This document shows, piece after piece, positions 34,076-45,370 of a stretch of 64,000 nt of DNA. The translations under genes were made by a program, and so were the position numbers. Every line of letters starts with the position of its first letter. Position 1 is the first letter of the stretch. Where the stretch lies: assembly GCF_040183065.1 (NCBI RefSeq), contig NC_091132.1, positions 163,296,102-163,360,101 of the forward strand. The letters are read 5' to 3'. Source of the stretch: Periplaneta americana (lineage: Eukaryota > Arthropoda > Insecta > Blattodea > Blattidae). The notes under the pieces were generated by a model. The model did not search any database, had not been told where the DNA came from, and saw only the letters and a program-made list of their open reading frames with translations.

Positions 34076-35960
34076 CTGCAAAAGAGTTTGTGAAGAAAAA
34101 CTATAGAAAAATATTAGCTGAAGGCTCACTGAATAGTAGCTTAAATGCAGCAAACTAATTTTTCAAATTCTACTTAATACAGTAAACAATGGAAGCATTA
34201 TTGGTGTAGAGGGAAGATGAATTTAACAAACATAAAAACAAAATATTATGGCATTTTGTGAACAATGTCTCGTTTTAAGTAACAATTACGTAAACTATAA
34301 GTCAATTGAAGAAGTAAATAAGAATGAAACTTGAATCGTATTCTGAGATGATCATAAGTGAGTAGGATTCAGGAGAATCAATCAAATAGTTACGGTATAA
34401 TTGATGATGGAAATTTTTGGTAAGGTAGTTTGAAACTATTTCAGATATCTTCGAAATTATAACAACCTTACGACTAAAGTAAATGAACGAAGGTTAGTAA
34501 AATTCTAAAACAATTTGAAAACGGAGGAAAAGTAATTTGCACACTGTAAACAACAATGGAAGAAATTTCCTCAATTGTGAATATTCAGCTGACAATTCCA
34601 AGTATAACTATGTTCATTTACTTCACTTTCGGCTACCATATTTTTATTTTTTCCAGAGTCCAGATCCATGTTATTGATCCCAATCCTTTCTATTCGTTTA
34701 AGGTGGGAGTATGGACTCGATGAAACTATTAAATAGTTCTCACCAAGTAACAGTGTGAGGTTGCTACTGAAGAGTGGAGGGGAATGGCAAGGGAACTCTG
34801 AAGCTAAATTTGGCTGTTGCTGTTACATTTCCCAACTGTGTAAGCTCCGGAAAAATCGATGTGATGGGTAATTGCGATTTTGTCAGAGAATGATTTTTGT
34901 TTTCAAATCATTCTTGGCGATTGTGGGGAGGTAACCAACCCTATCTGTGGATTTCGAATTGCCCTAGAACTTAATATTACTGTAATCAACAAATCTCGGA
35001 ATACACCACAAGGAATACCCAGGTTTTAATAAGCAGAAAGATGTTCATCTCCATCACTCTTCAGAAAATTGAATTGATATGCCAGTGCGTTGCTTTATGT
35101 GAACAATGGTGATTAGCTGAGCGTGCAAACAGAAGAAAAAATACGCTCTCAACTGTCATCGTCATATGTCGGTATGTATATTCGTTCAAGAATATTTGCG
35201 AAAGATTAAGAGAAGCATTCATGGAAGAATATACCGACTGCATAGCTTCACTAACAAAGAGTTACTGACGTCAACTTTGGGTTGAAACAATATTAATTGA
35301 TCTCATTTGTGTTTCCCTACAACATAAGCATCTGATTTGCAACTATCTGGACACTGAAGCTGTCATTTATACGTACAACAGTCACTACGGCTGTGAGTCC
35401 CATATCGGGCAGAGATGGTGGTATGTCAGAGCTGTGATTTTGGAACTCTAGAATCCAGCGACAAACCTATCACACAGACAAATTCACAAGTCTTCAAAGC
35501 AAACCCCACCAATACTCTGAAATAATCATTGAGAATTGTGACGTTCACGCATATCTGCCAACTACTGACATCGCAGGAAATAGCCATCAATGATGTGGAT
35601 TTCAACTATCAAAAGAATTTGGAAAGAAAAATGAAAGAAACCTAATTAACTGTATTCCGTACACCAGCCAGAATAGACAAGTTTACTCATCAACCGACTA
35701 ACTCTATACTGGACTGTCAATTAAATTAGAAGTGGATATTGTGAGAATTAGCAATAATGATCAAAAAATTCAAAACTGATATGATTTAGTAAATGTTCAA
35801 CATCAGTCTCTAGGAGAAAAATTGGGCGGAAAAAATTCACGAAGAAATACAGACAAAGAACTGGACAGATGAGAGCTAAAATCGTTTGTTGGTGACGTGA
35901 GTCTAGCAGTCACACAAGCCTGTATGTAACAGAGGGAGAAATATGCACAGACACACTCAC

Positions 35961-36098
35961 CTCCGCCTCGCTTTTCATGACGGGAAAGTCAATTGGTACA
36001 GGAGATTCGTCAAATGTCATCTCTGATTTCAGATCATAGCTGTGATCCATACATTCCGTCTTTATTTCGGTCATGTGCAGATCTAATTCATTTCCTTC
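35961..36098 (-). CDS. Zinc-finger gene C, exon 3 (46-codon IKTE exon)
   Basis: A 138-nt phase-0 exon with CTTCCTGCA acceptor context on the plus strand and donor GTGAGT. It encodes EGNELDLHMTEIKTECMD, then DLKSEMTFDE, and ends PVMKSEAE. All three psi-K-x-E motifs (IKTE, LKSE, MKSE) are present. It is followed about 1.9 kb downstream by exon 4. Confidence 0.77.
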
Positions 36099-36249
36099 CT
36101 GCAAAACAAACGACATAATAATTATGTCATATAACATAAGTGTCTCACGAAAAACCACTCACTGTTTTTATAGTGTATCGACTCTATTATTAATCCTGAT
36201 GTCAAGGATTTCACGTGTACCAACTCCAGTGACAGCTGTGAAATAATTT

Positions 36250-37790
36250 GTATGAAAAGTCGGAAGAATCCAATGAAGACTCGCTGTTGTCTGATCAATA
36301 TTTTGTACGACGTAAGATGTTTATATGTCATCAAGTACATCTACATCACTTTGCAAGTACGAAAAATTCTTTTTATAAAATCTTAATAAATTAAATTACC
36401 TCAAAGTTGTTGTGCAGTGTTAGTGGAGGTTCTAGGTGTTAATGGTGCATGTCCCTAGTCCAGGTATGCCCATTCTAGTGATATTTATTAAGTCGATAAA
36501 TATTTGGTGAGCTTGTGTTCTTCAGTTTGCACTCTCGGAATGGCGCTACAAGAACTCAAATATACAGTATATAGATCCTCGGTTTTTAGTGTTTTATCTG
36601 GTAACCTAATAATCCTTCGATGAATGAGTAATGGAACGGAGAAAAATTCTCTCCGACGCCAGGATTTGAACCCGGGTTTTCAGCTCTATGTGCTGATGCT
36701 TTATCCACTAAGCCACACCGGATACAACCCCGGCGTCGGACAGAATTGTCTCTGATTGAGTTACAACTCTTCGGTTCCCTCTAGTGGCCGCCCTCTGCAC
36801 TACGTCATAGATGTCTATGAAGATAGGACCGAAGTGAACACATGTGCTGAGATGTACTCGTTATGAGTGAATAGTTGGCCGGGATCCGACGGAATAAGCG
36901 CTGTCTTAAATCACTTCGTGATTTACGCATATATTACGAGAATTTTTCTCTGTTCCATTACTCTTTCATCGTATGATGACGCAGAATATCTACATGGAAA
37001 TATCATATGTACTTCGGTACATTGAAATAATATATCTAATAATCCTTGTTCGATGCATCAATTTACACTACTTTCGTTCGCTGTGTCCATGGCTTTACAT
37101 AATTCGTGCAAGTTAAAGTTGTTTGGTGATGCACTAGTCATCGTAAGATTACTAGAATATTAAAGTCTTTTGTCTAAATGGAGTAGTGTAGTGAATCGAT
37201 TTAATATACGTAAATAAGGCAAATGATAGTAGGTAAGTGGAGTAACGCCATTTTTTTTTTTTGGATATTTATCATATTAAGTTGCTGGTCTGTATAATAC
37301 AAGTTAATTAATTTGAAATTTATTTGCGAAATTAATTTTGATTAGATTAATAGAAAAGTAATGAATTGACTTGTGTTACATAACAATTAACTGATATATT
37401 GAATGTCTCTGGAAGTATTTCACATTAATTGTGTCTAAATATAATTTTTAAGGGCTTGTTATTCAACGAATTCGTAACATCATGCCTATGATGGTGGTTT
37501 ACTCAACGAAAGGTTCTAGGATCGAACCCCGGGGTATTTAATGTTAAGTGATGTATTCCACATTTAGATGAAGCTCTTCTTTAGAACAAACTAAGTAGAG
37601 GGTGAAATAAAGAAAAATATGTGAGGAAGAGTGGATAGTGAAATGGTGTAGGGTGGAAGAAAAATAAGTGGGGCATTGCGGGTTCCGGGGGCGCGAGCCC
37701 TCGATTTCAATCATATTTTGAATTATTAACATCATGTGTGAGGTCACATATAGCATCATCGATCTCCATTTCCTGTGGAATTAAAGGGAC
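36250..37790 (+). repeat. Repeat module copy in gene C intron 2
   Basis: Counterpart of 2560-4025, enlarged by the element at 36622-37028. Both ends are recognisable but worn. Confidence 0.45.
36622..37028 (-). mobile_element. tRNA-containing element with inverted ends and long target duplication
   Basis: The minus strand has a tRNA-like head (TGGCTTAGTGGATAAAGCATC, GGGTTCAAATCC). An inverted repeat, GAGTAATGGAAC on the left and its complement near 36975, brackets 36626-36979. The right end continues to ATTGAAATAATATAT. CTAATAATCCTT with CGATG occurs on both sides, a target duplication of about 18 bp. The gene A and gene B modules have the empty site. Confidence 0.6.
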
Positions 37791-38360
37791 TGATTCTCGT
37801 CTAGAAAGATTTCAGTGTTCACAAATCTCTATGTTGGTTTACTGAAGGGTTGGGCATGAAGACACGAGCAATTCTTCCTCCCCATGTACGTCAGTGTGAG
37901 GAAGCTATGTACTGCAGAATGGAGGAGGATGGAGAAAGGAACTCTAAAGTAGTCTTTGTGACATGACTTTCTTGGGCAATTATAAACAAAAGGTACGAAG
38001 AAATGGGCATCAAATATGTGAAGTTTGGCTAATAAACAATTTAAAAAGAAACATTGAAAAGAAAAAAGGAAAACACAGTTAAGATTATATCCCAAACCAG
38101 GTGCAAAGTACAACTTTAGTCACCTACTACGAGATCAACTGAAAGTGGCCCACATTCCGTACTGGACTATCAATTAAATTATAAGGAAACATGGTAAAAC
38201 TAATAATCACTGGGGTTGAAATCAACATGTATATCAATTTGTATACGTTAAGCATTCCAGTTTCTATGACTACTACACTCTTACTGTGTCATACTACTTT
38301 TGACCAATAAAACGGTACGAAAGGACGTATTTCAACCAATCATGGCTGCTTATCGCACAA

Positions 38361-38444
38361 TTTTATCGCATCCCTAGCATTTGTTTAATTTTATCGCGTC
38401 CCTAGCATTTGTTTAATTTTATCGCGTCCCTAGCATTTGTTTCT
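38361..38444. repeat. Three tandem 28-bp repeats
   Basis: Three copies of a unit beginning TTTTATCGC and containing TCCCTAGCATTTGTTT start at 38361, 38389 and 38417. They sit just upstream of the recombinase fragment. Confidence 0.85.
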
Positions 38445-38496
38445 TTGTTTGCCAACATTTGAAACTGCGCTGGTCTGGACGTCAAAAATATATATA

Positions 38497-38949
38497 TAAT
38501 TACAAACCACTCCAGTCGATGCACAGCAGTTTCAAATATGACTGGGATTGGCATTCAAGAACAAGAATTAATAAAAATCACTGATCATACCTATGCATCT
38601 TCTGAAATCCGATTTACAAATAAATGAAGAGCACCATTCGGAAATCCTGAATAAGTTGAATACACCATGTAAGCCTAAATCAACGAGTTCCACTTCTATT
38701 ACGCACACGTCCAATATAACATCAATTGAACCACCAACCACATTCAAATTTGAAAATTGTACATTCAATAATTATTCCTTTTAAAATTATTCATTCGGAA
38801 ATCCTAAATAAGTTGAATACACCATGTAGGCCTAAATCAACGAGTTCCACTTCTATTACGCACACGTCCAATATAACATCAATTGAACCACCAACCACAT
38901 TCAAATTTGAAAATTGTACATTCAATAATTATTCCTTTTAAAATTATTC
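38497..38949 (+). mobile_element. Crypton-like tyrosine recombinase fragment
   Basis: One plus-strand frame from about 38500 reads NHSSRCTAVSNMTGIGIQ, then QELIKITDHTYASSEI. This resembles the C-terminal catalytic part of Crypton-type tyrosine recombinases: the H-x-x-R box (HSSR), then the (T/S)xH box. After a one-base shift it continues NEEHHSEILNKLNT and ends NNYSF. The last 157 bp are duplicated in tandem (38636 and 38793). Only this fragment is present. Confidence 0.5.
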
Positions 38950-39527
38950 ATGTTTATTTTTTATGTCATCGTCGTTAATTAAAACTTTTCTAACACATGT
39001 GTATATTAGTTAGGTTATGTTATAGCTTCTGCTCTGAGAGGATAAAAAGAACTTTTGCTATATGATATTATGGATAGTCACGTATCAGAGATTGTTTAAT
39101 ATTAAGATTTATTGAATAATAATTATTACAGTGTCTGTATAAAGACACTACTGCCATCTAGCATAATATTTGTAATGTTGAGATGGTACAATAATATATT
39201 TGAAGACAGTTGTATTTTCGTAAGTCAATTAATATTTTATTGCATTGGAGTACTTCGTTACTTCTAATCTTTATATACTTTCTTCTAATCGAGTAATAGT
39301 CAATTAAATCCCACTCGAGTTTTGATTTTCTCTAGATAAATCAAAACGTCTAGTGAAATTACTGTTGATAAAACAGTGGTGGCAAAGAATTACGAAAAAC
39401 GTAGGATGAAGAAATGGACAGCATGAGAGCAACAATCGTATCCCCTGTCACCCGAATGTTGCAGCCACATCAGCCAGTGAAGAACAGAGAGAACTAGCGA
39501 CCAACATACTGAATAAACTGCACTCAC

Positions 39528-39665
39528 GTCGACTTCACTTTTGACGAAGGAAATGCCAATTGGCATATGAGTTTTATCAAATGTCATCTTAGGCTTTACT
39601 TCATAGCTGCAGTCCATACATTCTGTCTTTATTTCAGTCACTTGCAGATCTAATACATTTCCTTC
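39528..39665 (-). CDS. Zinc-finger gene C, exon 2 (46-codon IKTE exon)
   Basis: A 138-nt phase-0 exon between a GCAG acceptor and a GTGAGT donor. It encodes EGNVLDLQVTEIKTECMD, then SYEVKPKMTF, and ends FVKSEVD. IKTE and VKSE are retained. It is closest in sequence to exon 2 of gene B. The upstream intron carries an 870-bp insertion rich in TGTCCA (39984-40852), and the downstream one a recombinase fragment. Confidence 0.76.
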
Positions 39666-39983
39666 CTGCAACATACAAAACATAATAATTATGAAATGTA
39701 CTGTAGGGTAGTTGTTCACGATAAACCAGTGACAATCTTTAATGGCCCTCCATTGTACTTTCTAAATCCCGAAGTTAACGAAAGCACGTGTACACACATC
39801 AGAGTCAGTAGTGATATAATTTGTACGGAAAGCATATAAAAGAATAGCAGTATATTATTACATTGTTATGTTCAACTACATTATGACGCCTTTTAACATT
39901 TGCACATACAAACACATTTAACTTCAGGATTACTTTATTTATTTATAAAATGTGTGGTGGGAAATTTGAAACATGTTTTAAAG

Positions 39984-40852
39984 GTTTCAGGATGATTGGT
40001 CCACTACAGTTATGTCCATCTTGCATCAAGTCCAAAGAAAAACTGTCCATAATCACGTTATGTCCACAAGCATTGTGTGCATTGAACATGATGTCCATAG
40101 ACATTTAATCCATAAACAAATATGTCCACAAGAAATTTTGTCCATATACATTATGTACAATGACTTTTACTGCAAATTAATTATAATCTCCATAATACAT
40201 CTGACGTTACTAGATGTAACCGTATCTTCTGTTCACTGTATATTTGTTTACACTATAATGACCTCACAATAAGAAGTTTCGATGAAAATAAATATAGAAG
40301 TGAACTAAATTTTTGGAATCAGACTAAGAAATTCTTATTCACAACGGTATATTCTATCATTATAATTCAAAAAGTAAGAATGAAACGGAGGAGGTCCGCG
40401 CAACAGTGGTCTAAACCACTTTTCTTTGATGTAGACAATGCAAGTTAAAGTTATATATATATTTTTAAGTGATATCTTTTACAGGAAAAATTACATGCTT
40501 TCTAACGAGCTCTATAATGGTGGATTGGTCTATTCCAATTCATAGGAAGATAGTTTACGTCAAAATTAACAAAAGGCCCATTATTTAATTTTTCGCATTG
40601 AGGAGGGTTATACCACTGTCGCGCTCACCACTCATTTATTGGAGATGTGTGAAATGAGATATGTGGAATGCCAGATGTGTTGCTAATGCAAATGTCTACC
40701 AAATGTTGACAGACTGATGATTTTTTAAATTGGTTATTTCTTCAGATTTGTGCCTATAAATTAAAGGACTTTAATGTAAAGGACAGAAGAAACTGGACAT
40801 TTTGTCCGTGGACATACAAAAATGGACATTTCATCCGTGTACTATTCTAAAA
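39984..40852. mobile_element. TGTCCA-rich insertion in gene C intron 1
   Basis: About 870 bp interrupt a sequence that is continuous in genes A and B (GTTTTAAAA, then TTATTGCATTAGATAT). Near the left end TGTCCA or ATGTCCAT recurs many times (40010-40150), and it reappears reversed or direct near the right end (40795-40845). The ends are imperfectly inverted. A nested inverted pair (GCGCAACAGTGGT at 40399 and its complement ending at 40624) marks a second element inside. No known transposase. Confidence 0.5.
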
Positions 40853-41483
40853 TGATTTATTCCATTAGATATGTATTCTGCAGTAATCAATGGCAGAAAT
40901 TAGCACAGTTTATCTCTTAAATGTTGATTCGAGGAGCAATTATCTGCGAACATCGACTTCTCTCATTATATTACTACAGCGCGACAAATTAGAATGCAGG
41001 CTATATAATCTGTATCTCAAAGCTAAGTCCATGGTAAGAAATGAAAGCCATGTTTAAAGCAGAAACATCTCCTTGCCCATGAAACTAGTAGCAAGGCATC
41101 ACAAATAAACTATTTTTAGAAATAAAGAACTGAATTTGTTCGGAGCATTAGCCGATGCGTATTCACCAGGAGAAATTTTGTCATAACACTTTAACTGCTG
41201 TATAATATCGCAATCCACTCAGAGTCATGGCGAAGTCTGGTTCCGTGAACCAGTTAAAGTGGCAGGGAAGAACATCATGATAACCATAAGATACCCCTGC
41301 ACTGGTCAGACAATAGTGCACCATTCATGAGGTATGAGGAATTTAGATGAGTATTCAGCTGATCAGACTCGTCCCTGTGTGGTTTCTCGCGTCCAGTCAT
41401 TGTAGGATGTTTTTCATCGCCCACACAATAAGCTATGTTGCTATAAACGACATATTTAGAAAATAATAGCAAGTAGTAGTCAC

Positions 41484-41570
41484 TGTCATATGGGATACCT
41501 GAAGTTTCTCCTCTTTTATATATGTGTCATTACTTGCTTCTAATGCTAGAGTGCCGATCTCACGTTCCAT
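41484..41570 (-). CDS. Zinc-finger gene C, exon 1 (shifted start)
   Basis: Homolog of exon 1 of genes A and B. The ancestral ATG lies at 41584-41582, but one base has been lost in the next five codons (14 bases instead of 15 before the next ATG), so that start now runs out of frame. The internal ATG at 41570 restores the frame and gives MEREIGTLALEASNDTY with KEEKLQ. If used, the protein loses the MDVIK segment. The acceptor is CCCAG after a run of T. The donor is GTGACT below 41484, or GTATCC five codons earlier; both keep phase 0. Confidence 0.6.
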
Positions 41571-42011
41571 TTGAATACGTCCATCACAGCTGGGAAAAAA
41601 AAAAAAAAAAAAAAACAACTTAAACTGACAAAGAATATGTCACCAATTTGAATATACTTACTAGTACCTGGAATAATATTTGCATATATTCCTAGCAGAC
41701 AAACAAAAGAGCATGTTCCTTCTAGTGTTGTTAAACTAAAATTCCAAAAACTAGTTTAGCTTGCGTTTCGTTCACTCTTGTATTCGTTATTTGAATGCTT
41801 AAAGGAAAAGGTAAAGTTGAAGAGTTTAGAAGCACTTTTACAGTATTTGCACACTAGACTGTGGTATTTGCCATATAAAGCCGGAGAATTGAAAATTGAA
41901 GTTGTGTGAGACACATTAACCGCCAACATAGGTTGTACTAACAATTAAATGATAACGCAAAACAATGATCAGCATAGCACAAAAGTTTGAAATAGTAACT
42001 AGGTCTTCGGT

Positions 42012-42193
42012 GAGCGACTTCCGCCGATTTTGGAATAGACACCGACGCACTTGAACTGCCAACATAGAAAACAAAAAATCACACTCAATCGCTTTCACCT
42101 TCATCTTGACGGGATAATAAAAGTCTAAACTAACCTAACCTAAACTAACCAAAGTGCGTCGGTTTCTATTCCAAAATCGGCGGAAGTCGATCA
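42012..42193. mobile_element. Foldback MITE with 40-bp inverted repeats
   Basis: The left arm 42012-42052 (GACTTCCGCCGATTTTGGAA and onward) and the right arm 42152-42193 are near-perfect complements. The loop contains a few CCTAA repeats. No coding capacity. Confidence 0.75.
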
Positions 42194-42948
42194 TCACTCG
42201 TTTAACCTGAAGATCAGTCATGTAACTTATACTTATATAGAATATTATAAAATTTAACAATATGCTTACCTGTATGAAATGTAACGTAGTTATTACCCTC
42301 GTTCAGATAACAGCCTGCATAGTTGCAACTTTATTTTTACCGCCTGCTCAGGATGATGTCATCAAGGAAGCCGTGACAGCAGCTGCGTTGTAGATAGACA
42401 CTTCTACTTGATTCTTCCCCACAACTGAGATTTTTCCCACAATCTTTCTTGCAGGAAAAAAAAAAAGGAACTGGCGAAATAGTGGGTAATAAATGTGAAA
42501 CAAAAAACTATTCTTAAGTAATCTGTTATAATCTTACATTTAATTTTATTAAAATATCTAATACACATACACAGAGACTTATGATCAGATATATCAGTAC
42601 ATTCGTCCAATATTAACGGATAAAATAAATCTCCTACAAAATTGGCGACTGATTTTAACATTTATGGGGAAATAGCACAATCTAATAATTAAAAAAAATT
42701 AACGCAAAAGAGGAAACGCTACAGTAACGGGAAGCAGTTGAATCATCATTCCCAATGGACATTTCACTTTACCACTAGTTCATTAAATACTGTATTATCT
42801 GTAATCAGGTGACTGCATTCATAGATAATAATCACATGAAAGTGCAGTCGTATATTTTAAGTTCATATGAAAGAATTGAAAATGTGAGATGTTTGTTCCA
42901 TATAGCAGAATATACAGCTGACCACTACAAATTAGTATCTCTCCTAGA

Positions 42949-43400
42949 TATATTTAATATTATAGGTTAGGTAGCTATAATGTTGACGATATGATAAAAT
43001 AAATAATCAAAATATATGCCCTTGCTCTGCATGTTAATGTCGATTATCTTCCTTATAGCCTACTTATTTTCTTTCAGCGAATTGTGTGTTTTGTCATACA
43101 GACAGCGATACGAATGGAGAAGGATTAATCATTCGTGAAACGACACCCTTTTATTTTGTTTCTTTGAGTATAGATATGTTTAATATTATAGGTTAGGTAG
43201 CTATAATGTTGACGATATGATAAAATAAATGATCAAAACATATGCCCTTGCTCTTCATGTTAATGTCGATTATGTTCCTTATACTTATTTTCTTTCAGCG
43301 AACTATCTTTAAGTGAATTATGTGTTTTGTCATACAGACAGCGATATGAATGGAGAAGGATTAATCTTTCGTGAAACGACACCATTTTATTTTCGTTCTT
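42949..43400. repeat. Tandem duplication of about 226 bp
   Basis: The segment beginning TAATATTATAGGTTAGGTAG occurs at 42955 and 43181. The second copy has about 15 additional bases (ACTATCTTTAAGTG). No open frame. Confidence 0.82.
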
Positions 43401-43588
43401 CGAGAATTCTCCGACACCGATGGTGTTTTTGCTTCATCCCTGATGTGAACGCAAACAAAACACCTTGAGTTTGCAGGCTTCTGTGTTTATATTGTCGTTC
43501 AGGTCTAAAACGTTTACGAAAATCACAGTGAATGCTTACATTAAATAACCTGACTGCTACTTTTCATTGTGAATGTCTCTTTTCATGC

Positions 43589-45100
43589 TAGAGTTTTTCG
43601 GGCTAAAAGGCCGTGGTCTACTGACGATGTTATGACCAGACGTTTCATCTACAACTGCGGAAGACGTCATCAATGGCGCGCCATTCTGGGCCATAGTGTT
43701 TCTTCAGCGTGCCAGGGACAACTAGTGCTACGATTGGAAGCGTGTCTTGATTTGTATGGGGAACTGGGTGTGGCTCGCTGTTGACAATGCGGTACGCGCA
43801 TTGGTCCGAAACCAAAACATTGAAACCGACGGTGAGGACCGCACTCTCAACAACAAAACCACCAGCGCGCACCGCATTATCAACAGCGAGACACACCGAG
43901 TTTCCCGTATAAATCAGAACACGCATTGAATCGTACCAGCAGTTGTCCCTGGCACGCTAAAGAAAACAGTACGCCCCAGACTCCTCGCCACTGATGATGT
44001 CTGCCGCAGTTGTAGACGAAACGTCTGGTCGTAACATCGCCAGTAGACAACTGCCTATTAGCGCGGTAAACTCTAACCTCATTGACTCTGGCCGTGAAAG
44101 CCTACATTCGAAGATTTGTCACGTCTACAGGGAGGACATCTACCAACATATTCTACGACTGGAAGTGCTATGAAAGAAAAAATCCCATCTCCTGAGGTCC
44201 CTGACCTTTTTACTAGGTACGTTGTCAGGACACGGCAATCGTTCCTCCATTCCTAATGTTGAAACGTCATTTCCACCGCATCCATAACCGAACTGAGAGG
44301 GCTCTTCTCCGGAAGTGTATACACCAAACCCGAAGAGAAGTAGCAGAGATTGACAACAACCAGTACTCACGCCATCTTTTACTGAACAACACTTTAGATG
44401 AGAAAGATTGGAGGAAGGTAGGCAGGATCACACACGACGCGATGACATTGATACATCAACAGGCTTTCACCAGCTCAACTCAGAGAATAAGAAGCTGCCA
44501 CTGACATTGGACCTGAAACACACAGTAGTGAATTTTTTAGACGAACAACTAACACCAGAAGGAACAGCAATCCTAGCCAAGGGAGGTAATTTTGCGGTTA
44601 CGCCGCATTTTCTCCCGACCGAGGATATAATTGCCAACATCGAATCAGGAATAATCTGACGCAGCAGAGGAGATCTGACGTGATACGTCTATAATTCTAC
44701 AACATGCGCAACATAACAAGAGCAGTTTGTCCGGCAAGAAAGATTTGCTGTAACACACTCAATGCGAAGAATAACATCATAATCCTAGCGGCCGAAAGGG
44801 AAACGCAACGGCGATCCTTAACACCTTGAATAACGAGAAGAAAATAAAAGACCTATTAGATTCGGAACCCTACAAGGAAAACTTCCTCAGGATCTGACAG
44901 CTGCAATCCTGAGGAAGACCAATCTTCTCCTCAAGAAGTCTTGTATCACGGCAGACAATCAGGAAATCCGACGTTCTACATCCCAGATTATATGGCCTAA
45001 CCCACATCCGTAAGCCTGAGATTCCAGTCCGTCCTAATGTCTACGCTATAGGTTCACAGACTTATACACTGGGTAAATACCTCACTAACGTACATGTAGG
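43589..45100 (+). mobile_element. Penelope-like retroelement relic
   Basis: The 5' part is an inverted repeat: 43612-43770 pairs with 43910-44060 around GACCAGACGTTTC and GTGCCAGGGACAACT. Broken reverse transcriptase frames follow. They contain LLNNTLDEKDW, then LKHTVVNFLDEQLTPEGTAI and AVTPHFLPTEDIIANIESG. Near 44990 RLYGLTHIRKPEIPVRPNVY and AIGSQTY match the Penelope pattern YGLPKIHK with PLRPIVS. Stops and shifts break it. No GIY-YIG part remains here; a separate fragment near 59500 supplies that end. Confidence 0.78.
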
Positions 45101-45129
45101 AAAAACAAACATGTACATCAGACATTCAA

Positions 45130-45275
45130 CACACTTCGTAGAAAGAATGAAGACTATCCATTCGAACTGAGCAACATGTTAGATGAGAAAGACTGGAGGG
45201 AGGTACACAGGATGACACACAATGCAATGACATCGAGACCTCAACAGGCTTTTACCTGGCTCAAGAAGAAGTTGT
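45130..45275 (+). mobile_element. Second partial Penelope-like copy
   Basis: The sequence around MLDEKDWREVHRMTHNAMT repeats the N-terminal part found at 44390-44460, directly downstream of the first copy. Tandem partial copies are typical of Penelope-like elements. Confidence 0.6.
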
Positions 45276-45370
45276 AGGTAAATATTACGGGTTTTAGATT
45301 TCAATTCTGATGACCAGTCACATCCCTCAGCAAATCGTGAACAAGAGCTGTACAATTTCTTTATTGATTC

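Noticed and set aside
42126-42151. CCTAA repeats that look like insect telomere sequence
   Set aside because: Only a few imperfect units within the loop of a foldback element. Not an interstitial telomere.
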